Source of the DNA: Codonopsis lanceolata
Lineage: Eukaryota; Streptophyta; Magnoliopsida; Asterales; Campanulaceae
Length of the DNA stretch: 64,000 nt
Direction: 5' to 3'
NCBI GenBank assembly: GCA_013146195.2
Contig: CM028377.1
Span: forward strand, 36,089,632 to 36,153,631
Shown here: positions 11,839-24,314 of the stretch, in pieces
Position numbering within the stretch: the stretch's first letter is position 1
Layout of the letters: every line of letters begins with the position of its first letter
Program-made: the position numbers and the translations under genes
Notes under the pieces: model-generated
Databases searched by the model: none
What the model was told of the DNA's origin: nothing
What the model saw: the letters and a program-made list of their open reading frames with translations, nothing else

Positions 11839-11956
11839 AAAAGGGAGCTCCATTTCTTGTTCTTCATAACTCTCACTTTGATTGTGCCAATGAATATTAA
11901 ATGGTTGTCATCAAAATCTCAATTGAAATATTGTATCTCATACTCTTTATTTTTAA
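11839..11956. repeat. Left copy of a 118-bp direct duplication flanking the Helitron
   Basis: It is identical to 14517-14634 except for three substitutions by eye, with the same length. This copy stops at ...TTTTTAA and is followed directly by CTAG, the Helitron end. The other copy continues into TATTATT. Confidence 0.9.
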
Positions 11957-12037
11957 CTAGTTTTTTTAACACGTGCGTTAAACGTACGTCAATTAAATCA
12001 TACATACACAAAATAAGGAGGATCGGTTTATTAACAA

Positions 12038-12067
12038 CTAGCTTTACACCCGTGCGTTAAACGCACG
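12038..12067 (-). other. Second Helitron 3' terminus
   Basis: The minus strand carries an 8-bp GC-rich hairpin, a short spacer and CTAG, flanked on the plus strand by A. It lies about 80 bp inside the outer terminus and has its own distinct hairpin sequence, so it probably belongs to a second, nested or tandem Helitron. Confidence 0.65.
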
Positions 12068-13929
12068 CCATATATCTTTTTCAATCAAATTATACATAAG
12101 CAACATGAAGTGAAAAAATAAAATTAAAAGAATAAATTATTTTAAAACTAATATCATGATTAAAAACTTTATTGATAATAAATAAAATAAACAAATAATT
12201 GTACCGTAAAGATTGTGAGTTCGATATGTACATAGATTGGAAAAATTATTATAACGCATCGATTAAGAAAAATTAAAATTATTAATAGAGAATACAATAA
12301 ATAAATAAAATCTTTTATAAATTTTAGAATATTTTTTAAATGTAACATTTGTCATTTAATATGTGCGATTACTACTACTATCACTATGATTAAATATGTA
12401 CAATTAGTACTACTATCACTATCACATAACAAAGTTCACGTAATCTATATTAATCAATATTAATATAATGTTCTTTTATCTTTTAGTTAGTGTATTATGA
12501 AAATTAAAAAAGATAATTAAAATGTAAGGATAAAAAAATAAGTGAATTTAATTATTCCTTATTACATGAATGAAAAATTCATATATATTTTAGAATACGT
12601 TTTTAAACGAATATATATTTGTTAAATAATAAAAATTGTATAACAAATTCAAATGATGATAAACCAAAGAAAAGCAACTCAATTTACATACTTCCTACAG
12701 TCATCCCTTCTCTGAAATGACCAAAATGTCCCAGACTCAAAAACCCTTTAATTAATAGTGTCACTCAAATGATGTGACACTGATAATATGTGTACTTAAT
12801 TATTACAACTATATCTATAAATATTTAACCCCAATTCAATAGACAATATAATAGACATTTAAACTATTATTGCTCTCAATTCATTGTACTTCTCATAGAG
12901 TATGATATACTCGGCTACTCACACATATACATAATCACACCCCTCTACATTCATCGTACATGTTCCTAGATAAATTAGACTACGATTTACTTGCTCATAT
13001 TTATTTGCCAATGTCAATGAGCGAAAATGGAATCCGGTAATGATGATGTTGTCACCTCTCACCAAGACCTTGTTGATCTTTAAAAATCCACTAATCCAGT
13101 ATGTCATAACTGATGCTACTACTTTTGCCGGTGAAATTACGTGGTTATAGACAACAAAAGTGGTCACAAAACATTTATATTTAAGGACAAAACACATTTA
13201 TGACTGAGTAAACAATATTTGTTGATTATCAAATTAGACATGACAAATTTTAAAGATCCATAGTTGTTCATCAAATTATATTTCACTATGTGCTTGTTCT
13301 TTAACTCCTATGGATATAATTTATTTTGACAAAACTCACAAGTAAATTAATATTCAAAGAGGAAGCACATTTATGGCTGAGTAAGTAATGTTTGTTGAGT
13401 TTTTAGATTGTTAGTCTCGTTTCCTTTGCATATTGGTAAGAAAAGAAAAGACATTCTCTCTTAGATTGATGATATTTAATTTCTTAAGAGCTTCTTATGT
13501 TTTTTTATTTACTTATCAATACTTATATATATATATGTTCATATGTAAATAGTACCCTTATTTGGTAAGTAGTTACGGTGGTCATCTAACAATCTTAAGA
13601 TAAGCAAATTACATTTGTCATTATATATATCTTCCTATTTTGGCAAGTACATTTTGAAGGGATCTTGCTATATTTGGATGTGCTAATCACATTTGGCATT
13701 ATATATATAAAGAAAATGTAACAAAACAAAGTATTCCAATTTACAATGCCTTGTTAATTAAATGTTTAGAATAAAAACTAAGAAAAATGTAATAAAACAA
13801 AGTGTTTCAACTTCCAATTCATATTTATGTTTTAATTTATGGAAAACATTTAGGCGGGAAAATCACGCTTGTTATTATATATATATATATATATAGATTA
13901 CACATAAGTATATCACTAATCAATATAGA

Positions 13930-14460
13930 TTCTAAAAAAATTCCTTATATACAACATTTGTTGTCTTATTAGTTGGTTTTTCATCTTCACTGCATATCAA
14001 TATCTTCAAACCAAAATAATTTGTTACTCTAGAAATTACGATGTATAATTGTCCATGCCTAAATACAATTTTTTTTTTTCAAATAGAGACATACGTGCAA
14101 TTATTGACTTTGACACTTGTTAATTGTCATTGTATATGATACCAACAATGTAAATTGTCTTTTCTGGAATTTGAAACACAGTCTTACATCGGATAGAGTT
14201 AATGACAATTTTGGGATAAAAACATTTTTTCCAATATTGCTTCCTTTCAAAATTTTTGTTTCAACAATATGATCCCCAAGATTTATGATGATTAGTCTTG
14301 TTTCATTGCACAACCCTGCAGTAAGGTCAATATTTCTCAATAGCATTACTAGAACACTAATTTTAAGTGTCAATCCATGGCTTGACAACCCCGAACACTT
14401 TATTCTATTCAAAAACTCTATATAATAAATGTTTTCGAACAAACTTGAATTTTTCCGCCC
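13930..14460 (-). pseudogene. Helitron helicase C-terminal fragment
   Basis: A 113-codon open frame (14442-14101) matches the PIF1-type helicase end of plant Helitron Rep/Hel proteins: Met-Leu-Leu-Arg-Asn-Ile-Asp, then Gly-Leu-Cys-Asn-x-Thr-Arg, then Met-Thr-Ile-Asn-Lys. After a poly(T) disruption near 14070 the similarity continues on the same strand (block His-Gly-Gln-Leu-Tyr) to about 13930. The N-terminal Rep nuclease and most helicase motifs are absent. The full protein would unwind DNA during rolling-circle transposition; this fragment cannot. Confidence 0.75.
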
Positions 14461-14516
14461 TTCAAATAGAATATGAACTCAAACAAGTTCTTCTGTTTGA
14501 TTGTGCCAAGGAATAC

Positions 14517-14634
14517 AAAAGGGAGCTCCATTTCTTGTTCTTCATATCTCTCACTTTGATTGTGCCAAGGAATATTAAAGGGTTGTCATCAAAATCTCAA
14601 TTGAAATATTGTATCTCATACTCTTTATTTTTAA
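14517..14634. repeat. Right copy of the 118-bp direct duplication
   Basis: This copy holds the uninterrupted A|T site (TTTTTAA|TATTATT) at which the left copy is broken by the Helitron end, so it looks like a linked empty site. Confidence 0.9.
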
Positions 14635-15052
14635 TATTATTATGGAATAGTTTCTTGGAGCATTTTTGTTTGATTTCTTTAATATTATGAGCTAAATATT
14701 TGTAGCTAGGATTGTGATGAATCTCTAATATTGAAGCATGCTCTAATATTTTTCCCTCTCTTAATTTTACTTTAATTTATGTTAGGGTTATTATTTTTTT
14801 GTGTTTAATGCTTCTAATTATTTGATCAATAATTGAATGATTTTAGAATTGTTTTGGATCTGCAAGAGCTACCATTACTTTTCGAATTTAGCAATTTAAT
14901 TGTTGGTGTTTTGTAGCATAGGATATAGCACAAAATATGATAGTCATTTTAGAGAACTTGTTCTTATTACAATTTATATACTTTATAATTAAGATGCGAG
15001 AGCCCGTAGATAGGTGTGTGAGTTAGGCTTACTATAAGATGTGAGTGCCCAC
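14635..15052. other. No recognisable gene
   Basis: AT-rich single-copy-looking DNA with no domain-bearing ORF and no repeat boundary that I can see until the LTR edge at 15053. Confidence 0.4.
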
Positions 15053-18000
15053 TGTAACGACCCGACCGGATTCCGGCACGGAATCCCAAGGTCGTGCCGC
15101 TAGGACAAGGCAAGAAGAAGAAAAGTACTTGTTAAACAGTAGTGCGAGTCGAACAGTCGAGCTAACAAGCTCTAAACATGAACATAAAGCCGTACTAAAA
15201 TACGGTATTTCAAAAATTGAATTAGCGGAAGCAATAAAGAAATGAAGTCCCAAGCTATGAAGCTCAAAACAAAACCCAAGAGAGACATTATCTCACAAAG
15301 GGGAAAAATAAGTCTCGCGTGCCGCAGCATTGCAGACGCAGAACAAACCATCGGCACCCCAGGCCGACGTTTCAACAAAGAACCAACCTGATATAATAAT
15401 TACCCACATCTAAAGCATACCAGGGTTAACCAACAACTGTAACAGATCGAATAGAGAAATGCCCCAAAGCTACTGCGTGTCTGGGAGACAACTGAAATAA
15501 ATACGAAAACCACGAACAACGGCACGACACAACACGTCGGCTCAAGGAGAAAACAATACAGAAACCCAAGTACTCTACCCGACCGTAAAGTTTAAATAAC
15601 TTTACAAAATCGATCTCACAAGAATAGCAAAGTACATAATATAAGTGACGAAGCTAAAAGAAACATGACTCCACAAGCTGCTACTTGGGGAAGTCGACTG
15701 CTACACACACGAACCGCACGATCTAATCTCGATCTATCTGTAAGATCCCGATTCCCGGTTAGCTTGAATTGCGTGCAAAGCTCGTATTTCCTCTTTCGTT
15801 GATTGCTCGTTTGGTTTGTGAGAGAGTCTAAATGTGTATGAGAGATCACAATAAGACTAAAACACTCCTAAGAAATGTCATATAGTGGTTGACTTGTTAA
15901 AGTCAAAAGTCGTAACCCGACGATAGTCGAAATGCGACGCGATTGAGAGTTTATTCGGTTTTGTGTTCCGACCTCGATTTGGTCCCGCATCTTTACATGA
16001 TGATTAAATAACATGTTTATATGTGTTAGACTTCTAATTGGATGTATTCCATAAGTCTCGTGAAGTTTTGACGCTTCGGGGATAACAATTCTCCTTATCG
16101 CGTAGTTCGAGATTGAGCCGGGTGATCATCTCACCCTTTGGGAGTCCTTTTCTCCTATCTGTTGTTCATCATCTGAGAGGCATTCAGGCCTATTTTGTAT
16201 CTCCTTTAGGTGTTTATAATCATGGGTTATTTTCCATTCGTTTGTGGTTTCATTCGATGTTCCGTTAGCGAGATGTCGCGCCTTGCGTCGGTTTCACACC
16301 GGGTTGTTTCGGGAGTTGTTGTGAGGGTTCTAGACCTACTTTGAGGATGGTTTGAGACTTGTTTTGTTTAGCTAAGAGTATGATGACTTTAAGGGTCCAA
16401 TTATAGTCGCTGAAGCCTTACGGCTTGCGTATGGAAGGACCACAAACGAGCGAAGGAAGCAGAAAATTGGAAATGGCTGGAAATTGGTCAAAGCGCTTGC
16501 ATGGAAGAGGGACCATGCGACCGCATCCTATGCTGTCCCTGTTACGGGATTTTTTGGTGAATTTGCTAAGTTGTCCAACTTATACCCACCCAAACCCAAC
16601 CTAAACTAATCCTAAACCCTCCTAACTAACCTAAGACATGTCCTAACCATCTATTGGTGTTTTAGATGGGGATTAGTGTGGCTAATTAGAGAGAAACATT
16701 ATCATTAATCTAACCTACACCCACTTTCTTTCTATCATATATAAGCCACAAAACACCACTTAAACCTCCCATTTTCTGCCTACACTCCACAAAAACGTGG
16801 GAGAGCTTGAGAGAGAAGATTTCTAGGGTTCTTGAGTGCCCAATCTTGGAGGCCATAGCTTGGGACCTTCATTTCTCAAGCTACACCATAGTTTTGAAGA
16901 AGGGATTGAAGAGAACAACACCCAACACCAAGAATTTCGGGATTGTGACTTGAAGGGGCTGATTTGAGGTAAGTTTCTACCTCTCTTCCTTTGGTTTTTG
17001 GGCTCCATTGACCCTAGGGAAACAATCATTTGTGCTATGTGAGGTCAATGGAAGCCATTGTTAGGGTTTGTAGAAGATGTCATGAACCCTAGGTTTTCAA
17101 ATTGATGATAGAAGTGGATTGACCTATGTGAGACCATGATATATGTGAAATTCATGTTCTAACTAGTCTATTGAACTTCATTATGTTGATTATCCATGAG
17201 TTTTGATGTTGGTTTGGTTGAGATACTTGGAGGGTGTTTTGCCCAAATTTGGTTTAGCTTGCAAAATTATTGATGTGAGCTTGATTACTATGTTTTATAT
17301 GCTTAATAGAGTATATTAAACCGGGTTGTATGATTTAATCATGAATTGGGAATTATGATTGGTAAGGTGAGCTAAATGAAATTGTGCTCAAAATGATGAA
17401 TTTATTCTATGTTATATTAGTGAAGGTTTTGTCGGGTTTATGAGAGTTAAACGAACCCGGGATGATGGTTATTGTGGATAGTTATGAATATAGGGAGAAT
17501 TGAGACCCACGGCCTCTATGCCCTAAAATTTTAGAAAGGGTAGATTAGACTCAACGGAGTCATTATAAGTTTGATTATGTGCTAATTGAACTTGGGTTGA
17601 AATCCTACGATGATTGGATTTCGTCTAGTTAATGGAGTGAAGAACATAACTTCCAAACTTTAAATGGATGATGATTGTAATGTGTTTTGTGGGTTTTTAG
17701 TCTTGGGAATTAAGCCCGAATGACTATTGAGATTTGGTTGTAAACCTTAAGAAATTATTACGGTGTGAATTTATAAAACACATAAAGAATGAAATGTGTT
17801 AGTAAGACTCAACGGAGTCGTAATAAGGCCAATAAAATGATAAAGAGCCTTGGGTTGAAACCCTACAATGTTTGGGTTTGCTTGGGTTGTGTTTGTGCAC
17901 ACCGGGTGTTTGGTTTGTGTCCAATGGTGACATTCATGGTATGAAGATTTATTAGAAATATATCTTGAGCATGCTTGTTAGAGCGTGGGACAATATAGAG

Positions 18001-21000
18001 ACCCACGGATGGACATGAGAATATTTAAGAGAAGATTAAGAAAGAATTCTCTTCTTAGGGATTTTGGTTGGGTGTATGTGGAATCCTTTGTGAGAAGTGA
18101 CTACGGAGTAGTCATGTTGTTTTGGTGTATAGAATTGGTGACATCGATCATGTATGACGATTAGGACTATGATTGAGTCCGGTGTATTTAAAATAAAAGA
18201 CTAAATAATAAGTCTTGGATTGCGGATATCTTGAGACTAGCGTGGTAGTCTTGGTTTGGTTTGAGTTGAGGATTATGGGACCTCACATTATATTTTATTA
18301 AGCTTGTAGGCTATACTTGTCTTGGTTGATGACTTGAGGAATAATGAATACCTCAATAAGTAGTTCTTGAACTAAACTTGTAAGTTAGTTGAACACAATG
18401 GTTATATGCAAATATAGGCATTGTTCACGATGTTTGGTAGAGCATTATGTCCTACTTGATTTTATGCAATTATATGCATGGTTTATGAGATTTCGTAGAG
18501 CATTATGTCCTACGTGGTTATATGCAAATATGTGCATGGATTATGGGATTTTGTGGAGCATTTTGCCCTATTTGTTTATGTGCAATTATGTGCATGGTTT
18601 ATGAGTTGTTGTAGAGCATTATGTCCTACATGATTTAATGAGTCCGATAATAATGAATTTGGTCTCATTGGTTTAGACAAGTAAATATCTACTTGAATGT
18701 TTGGTTTAAAGTCCAGCTGGCGGGTTTTGGTTGTTGTGTCGGCAATGGGACGATTCATAGCCTTTGGGAACAATCGCTACGAATCGTTGCATTGGGTCCT
18801 TTTCTCCTCACTATTTGGCCAATAAAGGGATGTGATCTCGAAGTTATGCCATCTAGCGACATCGAAGCTCTCATTTCTCATCCAAGACGGATGAATGTAA
18901 CGAGTACTCATTAAGGGAAACTGATGAGTTGAGATTATTTGGAGAGGAAACCCCAGGGTATTATTGATTGGGAATTGAGCCCGGATCATGGTTTGAGGTT
19001 TGATCTCATGGTAAGTTGGTTGGGTTTTGAACCCGGATTTGATTGTAACGGTTCGATTACATTTACTTTTACGCATGTTTATTTATGAGCATTTATATGA
19101 AAAATAAGATGCTACTTGGTTTATGTGAGTTTATGTGCTTTAAAAATTAAGTACATGTTTCATGATGGTATACTAGCATGATACCATGATTTTATATGTT
19201 TATGCATTTATGCCATGCCATGTCATAATATGCCTCATGTTGCATTTAGAAACTTACTGGGTCATTATGACTCACCCGTCGTGATTGTTTTCCCTAGTGT
19301 GTGTAGTGATCCCTTGTATGCCCGGATAACGACTTTTAACAGTGGTCTTCCAAGTCAAAAGCTTGGAGTTATTTATCATTGTGTTGTATTTATTGTGAGG
19401 CTCGAATGTAAAGTTATGTAGACTTTACTTGGGTAGATTGTAGTGTTATATTATGGTTGTGTTTTTGGGAGCCGGTTGTATTGCCGAGCCTTTGTATCCT
19501 TAGAATGTATTTCTCTTGTCGTTTCAAGCATGTGTGGCTCGTTTATTCTAGTTGTGGTATATTGTTGTTCCTACCCCGATAGTTTTAGTCGTGAGGTTTG
19601 GTTGGTGGTTTAGCATTGATTATATGATTATAGTGAATTGTTCCTCCGGCATGTTATAGCCGTTGAGTGTTGTTTATCGGGTTGGGATTTTGTCTGTTCC
19701 TTTGGTTGCCGATGATGTTTGTTGTGCGTGTCTAATGTTGCATCACGGCGTCGAATTTTGGGCCGAGAGATTTACTATCTCTTTGGTTGTTTATTCAGAG
19801 CTTGATAGCTCGGGTCCCATTATGGTTTTGCTTCCGCAGGTTTTAGGTTTTGAGTTTCCTGTATTGCCGTTATGGCTTTACCTTCCTGTTTTGAGCCTGT
19901 TGGCTCGTCTTTTGACTCGCACCATTATGCTTAGCAAGTGCTTGTCTGTCTCTTAGTTTGTCCTGATGGCACGACCTTGGGATCTCGTATTGAGATCCGG
20001 GTCGGGTCGTCACACTATCGATCCGCTACGCGCTGCTATAGTCACGATCTACTCGGCCTCAACGCGGCTACCAATTACTGCAACTAGAAAACAAAGTACG
20101 GATGAATCACAATGACCCAGTACACAACTACAAGAGATATGTAGCATATAATTATGTAACATCAAAGAAATCATGGTGTCATTTTACTAATGACAGAAGA
20201 CCTGTGAAGAGGCGTCATATCGCTTGGATACTCCACATGATAACCATTTCTTCTTACTTACTAAACCGTCCAAATGAACCAGGGTGTAATTTCCTGCTCA
20301 AACACAAATCAAATGAATTAGAAGGTAGTTCGCATAAAAAACATCATATGCAAGTATATATAGATGTATATATACTAATCAAGCTATTCATAGAATCATC
20401 ACGTGTAAGGGTGCATATTTATATATATACACCTATATAAGTATGTATATCTCTATATATACATATCAAATCTCCCATATAATCATCATGTAAAAGTGTG
20501 TATATCTATATATATACACATCAAGTCTTTCATATAACATCAGCCAATACAAACATGGTCAATAAGATCTCATGTTCAACTAACACTTTGTTATCACATA
20601 AGTGCCCATAGTAAGCCACATAAAGGATAGAGAAGGTACCAAATCAATGTCGTTGTGTCGCTCCTGCAATCAAAACTATTAATCATATCGTGTCAGTGAT
20701 ACCCCAAATAGTGGTATCAAAGTGCCGAGCGATATCACCTCAAGGGTGGCGCCTTTCCCGCTCATATAGTTCTAGTCAAATGCGCCCTTTGGTTACGCAT
20801 GAGTGGACTATGGAACTACATCCCCACTGCGGCCAACAGTGGAGGGGTATGTGAACTGTATCCGGTACGGCGATACATAGCAATCACGAATCCCATAATT
20901 CGTGAAGACGATGTACCATCCCACCTTCAGCGTAAGACTCAACAAATACCAGCTCAACTCATATGCAATGCACAAGTAGATGTTTATGTGCAAATTCTCA

Positions 21001-21198
21001 AGTAGATATACAGATCTACTAAACTCATACGATTATGCACACTGTTACAATAATCACAAAACCACAATAAGAGCTCATTTGAGTCTCTAAACCACAAGTG
21101 TCATGTTGTCCACTCTATTCATTTCAAGTCCCAAAAGCTAGTAATTTAGCCAAATGAAATCTAATTATCATAGGATCTCACCACGATACTCGTAAGGT
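15053..21198 (-). mobile_element. LTR E' (minus), split by a solo LTR and truncated on the right
   Basis: 15053-15738 and 20020-21198 together are the reverse complement of the plus-strand LTR E (55090-55632 plus 59136-60725); the match is easy to see at 20015-20340 against about 59700-60060. The left edge TGTAACGACCCGACC is the reverse complement of the LTR end. The other end is lost at 21198, where a rearrangement junction starts. The acceptor-like TTGCAG|GAGC element is present (minus, near 20667). Confidence 0.85.
15739..20014 (+). mobile_element. Solo LTR, 4276 bp, target duplication CTATC
   Basis: It starts TGTAAGATCCC and ends CGGGTCGTCACA, with CTATC on both sides (15734-15738 and 20015-20019). 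Removing it restores the continuity of LTR E'. The first 450 bp match the LTR start at 40289, so it belongs to the element B family. Inside are a hairpin (16493-16504 with 16513-16524), a TATA-like box (16736-16745) and a splice-donor-like GAGGTAAGT (GT at 16969). A solo LTR arises by recombination between the two LTRs of a full element. No coding sequence remains. Confidence 0.93.
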
Positions 21199-21228
21199 TA
21201 TATGCTATTCTCTAAACCACAAGTGTCA
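21198..21228. other. Rearrangement junction with copied filler
   Basis: Homology to LTR E stops at about 21197. The next 14 bases (21198-21211) repeat 21303-21316 exactly, and 21209-21228 repeat 21084-21103 exactly. The element B LTR then continues in the opposite orientation. Confidence 0.75.
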
Positions 21229-22843
21229 CGGCGTCTCGAGCACGGTACATTGATTTTGAATAGAGGACCATTATAGACCTCATAGTATGATTTTTGGTGA
21301 GCTTATATGCTATTCTTGATTTAATTGGTGACTTGAGATCATTTACGATTTTTTCACTATGAGCAATGTATTTGCCTTGACTTGATTTATGGTAGAGAAT
21401 GATAACCTACTTGGTCGGACAAGTTTGCTCTTGACGAATTCATTCCTTATTAGTTTATGTTAAGTAAACACCTACTTGAGCATTTGGTCGGACGAATTCG
21501 CTCTTATCGAATTCGACCCTTATTTCGTCTTGACTAGTAAATATCTACTTGTGCATTGCATTGAGTCTAACTGGTGTTATTTGGTCTGATTTTTTTTGTC
21601 AAGGTGGGACGATACATCGCTTATACAAATCGCAAGATTCGTATTCACTATGGATTGCCGCACCTGGGACCTCACACACCTTCCATTGTTGGTCGCAATG
21701 TGGAAGTAGTCCCTTTACCGTATCAATACGTGCATCACAGGTTGCTATTAGCCGGCGGAGTTTGGTATATAGATGCGAAGACACGAGCATCGTAGTCACG
21801 ATATTGGGTTTACAGTGTTTTTGTTGCAGGAGCTACGTAGCTGCCGGGTCCATTACATATTCTATTGTATGGTTTATTACTCCAACTTATGTGAACAACA
21901 TGCTAAGTACCAATTTATAATCATTCAGGGTTGGACCCGTATTCTTGTTGTACATGTTTGTTGTTGGTATATTATTATTATGATCCCATGATTTTATATA
22001 TGCTTGTGCATTATGCCATGCCATGCCATGCTATGCATTACAGTTGCATTTAGTAGCTTACTGAGTCATTATGACTCATTTCGTGTGTTTGTTTCCTTAG
22101 TTTGTGTAGTGAGCTCGTTAGTATGTGTTGCAACTGCGGGTGCGCGTTTGATAGCAGGTGGTCTTTTGGGCAATATCCTGGAGTTAGTATTGTTGTATTT
22201 ATTTATCTTGTGAGACACGGATGTAAAGTTATGTAAACTTTACTTGGGTAGATTGTGTTAGTATTTTATTATTGTACTTTTTTGGAAACCGACTTGTATG
22301 GTCGAGTTGTTGTATTTATTTAGTAGTTAGTTCAGTTGTCTTCCCGAGCAAGGTTTTAGCTCGCATATTCTAGTGTTGTTGTTGTTATCTCCGACAACTT
22401 TAGTCGTGAGATTTTGGTTTAGTTGTTTAGCACTTAAACTCTTATTCTTTTAGTAGTTTGTTCCTCTAACATGTTAGCCATTGAGTGATTGTTTATCAGG
22501 TTGGTATTATGTTGTTTCGCCGGCCTTAGGTTGCTGATGGTTTGTTAACCATGCGCAATGTTGTGTCACGTGAGTCGTAGAATTGTCAAGAGATAGTTGT
22601 CTCTCAGCCTTGCGTTCCATGATTTGGAATTAAAGGCTTGGGTTTCACCTATGATTTGTTTCCTCAGGTTTTAGTTTTTTGTTATTCCATATTGCCATTT
22701 TTGCTTTACATTCTTGTTTAGAGCTTGTTGGCTCAACTGTTGACTCGCACCATTATGCTTAGCAAGTGCTTGTCCATCTTTTAGCTTTGTCTTGACGGCA
22801 CGACCTTGGGATTTCTCATAGAGATTCGGGTCGGGTCACTGCA
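21229..22843 (+). repeat. Element B 5' LTR, truncated on the left
   Basis: It ends in a GC-rich block (CGGCACGACCTTGGG) shared with the ends of the LTRs at 20014 and 60725, followed by CA and the primer site. It carries the conserved TTGTTGCAG|GAGCTACGTAGC acceptor-like cassette at 21820-21840. The start of the LTR, as seen at 40289, is lost at the junction near 21228. Confidence 0.8.
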
Positions 22844-22844
22844 G

Positions 22845-22857
22845 TTGGTATTAGAGC
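22845..22857 (+). other. Element B primer-binding site
   Basis: TTGGTATTAGAGC immediately follows the LTR end and differs by one base from the Met-tRNA complement core. Confidence 0.85.
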
Positions 22858-22927
22858 TATAAGTTAGCTATTTCGCTAGGACAGGTTCCTTGGCCTAGTT
22901 TGAGTTGGGTTTATTGTCGAGTTATTA

Positions 22928-23873
22928 ATGCCAAGTGTTCTTTGTAGGCGTATTATGTCAGGAACTTGGCGTGGAACTAGTTATAATAGACCTCATTTCG
23001 GTACAGCTCGTGGCGACGATGGAGAGGAGAATGTTAATGATCTATGTGTAACTCCTCAACCAATATTTGGACTGGAAAGCAATTTCACCATTCTTGAGAA
23101 AGTTGTGAAGTTGAAATCGAAAAGTTTTGATGGAGAGCCCGAGGCTTCTAAGGCGGAGCATTGGCTAGAAAGCATGAAGAAGATATTTGTAGTTTTGGGT
23201 TGTACATCAAAAGAAATGGTGACCTTATCGGTGTTTAAATTGGATAGTATGGCCGACATTGATGGCTTGAATTAAGAGATCACTGGAGACAACATGGAGT
23301 TCCTTATGTGTGGGAGAACTTCGTCATGGAGTTTATGGTATGGTTTATTCCGACAGTAGTTCGGGAAAGAAGAGAGATGGAATTCCTAGCGTTAGAACAA
23401 GGAGATATGACTATGGCTCAGTATTCACTAAAGTTTCTGGAGTTGGCTCGTTACTGTAGTTACTTAGTACTAGATGAGGCTAGGAAGACCGAGCGGTTTG
23501 TGAAAGCCTAAGGATGAAATATCGTAGGCTGCTTATTCTATTACAGGTTGTAGATTACCAAGGGGCTGTGGATCACGTGTATGCAATGGAGCTGGATATC
23601 GAGGAGAATGCTCAAGAGAGAATCTCAGAGACTATTAGAAGTGATGCTTTTACCTCTAGATGGAGACGACGAGGTGATGAGTTGACATGTAATTTTTGTA
23701 TGAGATCGAGACACGACGAGAATAGGTGTTGGGGTAAATCCGGAAAGTGCTTTGCTTGTTGCGGTGATCATGTTTGGAAAGATTTCCCGAGGATGAGAGT
23801 TAACCGGTCTGGGAGTACTAGTCAACAATTTAGTGGTTCCAAGAAAGATGGTGATGGTTGGCCTAGAGTTTGA
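22928..23873 (+). pseudogene. Element B gag, broken
   Basis: The first 115-codon frame (22928-23275; a second possible ATG lies at 22955) has a capsid-type segment with a Trp-Leu-Glu-x-Met-Lys-Lys-Ile-Phe block. The similarity continues at 23308-23511 in another frame and then 23514-23873. The last part has a Cys-rich nucleocapsid region (about 23690-23790) with two degenerate zinc knuckles. A stop/frameshift near 23275 and one at 23510 break it. The domain order equals element A gag, but no protease follows. The protein would have formed the particle shell. Confidence 0.8.
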
Positions 23874-24314
23874 GATCGTGTGCGCGTGGCGGTTGGCCAT
23901 TGCGGAGTTTTTAGACCCACTAGAGTTAGGAAGGTATTCTCTCGTATTTATTATACTATTGTTACTATTATCATTATTATGAGTACGCGTTTTATCCGTA
24001 GCTCATATGCATTCATACATACATTACATGGTGTATTGAGTATTATTGGTTTATTGTTCGATCGGGGATAATACCCCAATGTGAGATTGGTTTGTGATAT
24101 TTTTTGATTTATGTTATACCGATAAGTAATCAATGGTGTTATGGAGTTTCAGTTTCATAAGCCTATATTAAAGGACGTGGTATGAATATATGTATATATA
24201 TGTATATGTATGAAGCATGAATTGTATGATGATACTTATTGGTTTGGTATTATACTTGTATATTTTATGGAGATATGTGTAATGTGATGAATAATATAAT
24301 TCTATAATATTGTT
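23874..24314. other. Element B noncoding internal DNA, left part
   Basis: AT-rich with TATATG-rich stretches and no reverse transcriptase or integrase motif in any frame. It is cut at 24314 by a solo LTR and resumes at 39039. Confidence 0.6.

Larger units (their letters stand above)
11957..14516 (-). mobile_element. Helitron remnant, minus strand
   Basis: Read on the minus strand, the 3' end is a GC-rich hairpin followed by about 10 bases and CTAG, next to a host A/T site. This is the canonical Helitron terminus. It occurs twice: CTAG at 11957-11960 with stem arms 11971-11979/11981-11989, and CTAG at 12038-12041 with arms 12051-12058/12060-12067. A Rep/helicase C-terminal fragment lies upstream on the same strand. 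The 5' TC end is not located, so the right limit is approximate. The 1.8 kb between the termini and the helicase is AT-rich and has one unrecognised 92-codon ORF (12919-13197, minus). Confidence 0.7.

Noticed and set aside
12919..13197. 92-codon minus-strand ORF in the Helitron
   Set aside because: Considered as an RPA-like (OB-fold) part of a Helitron, but no motif could be matched with confidence.
18389..18914. ORFs with repeated Cys/His-rich words in the 15739 solo LTR
   Set aside because: They come from a short tandem noncoding repeat (GTAGAGCATTATGTCCTAC type) inside the LTR, not from a zinc-finger gene.
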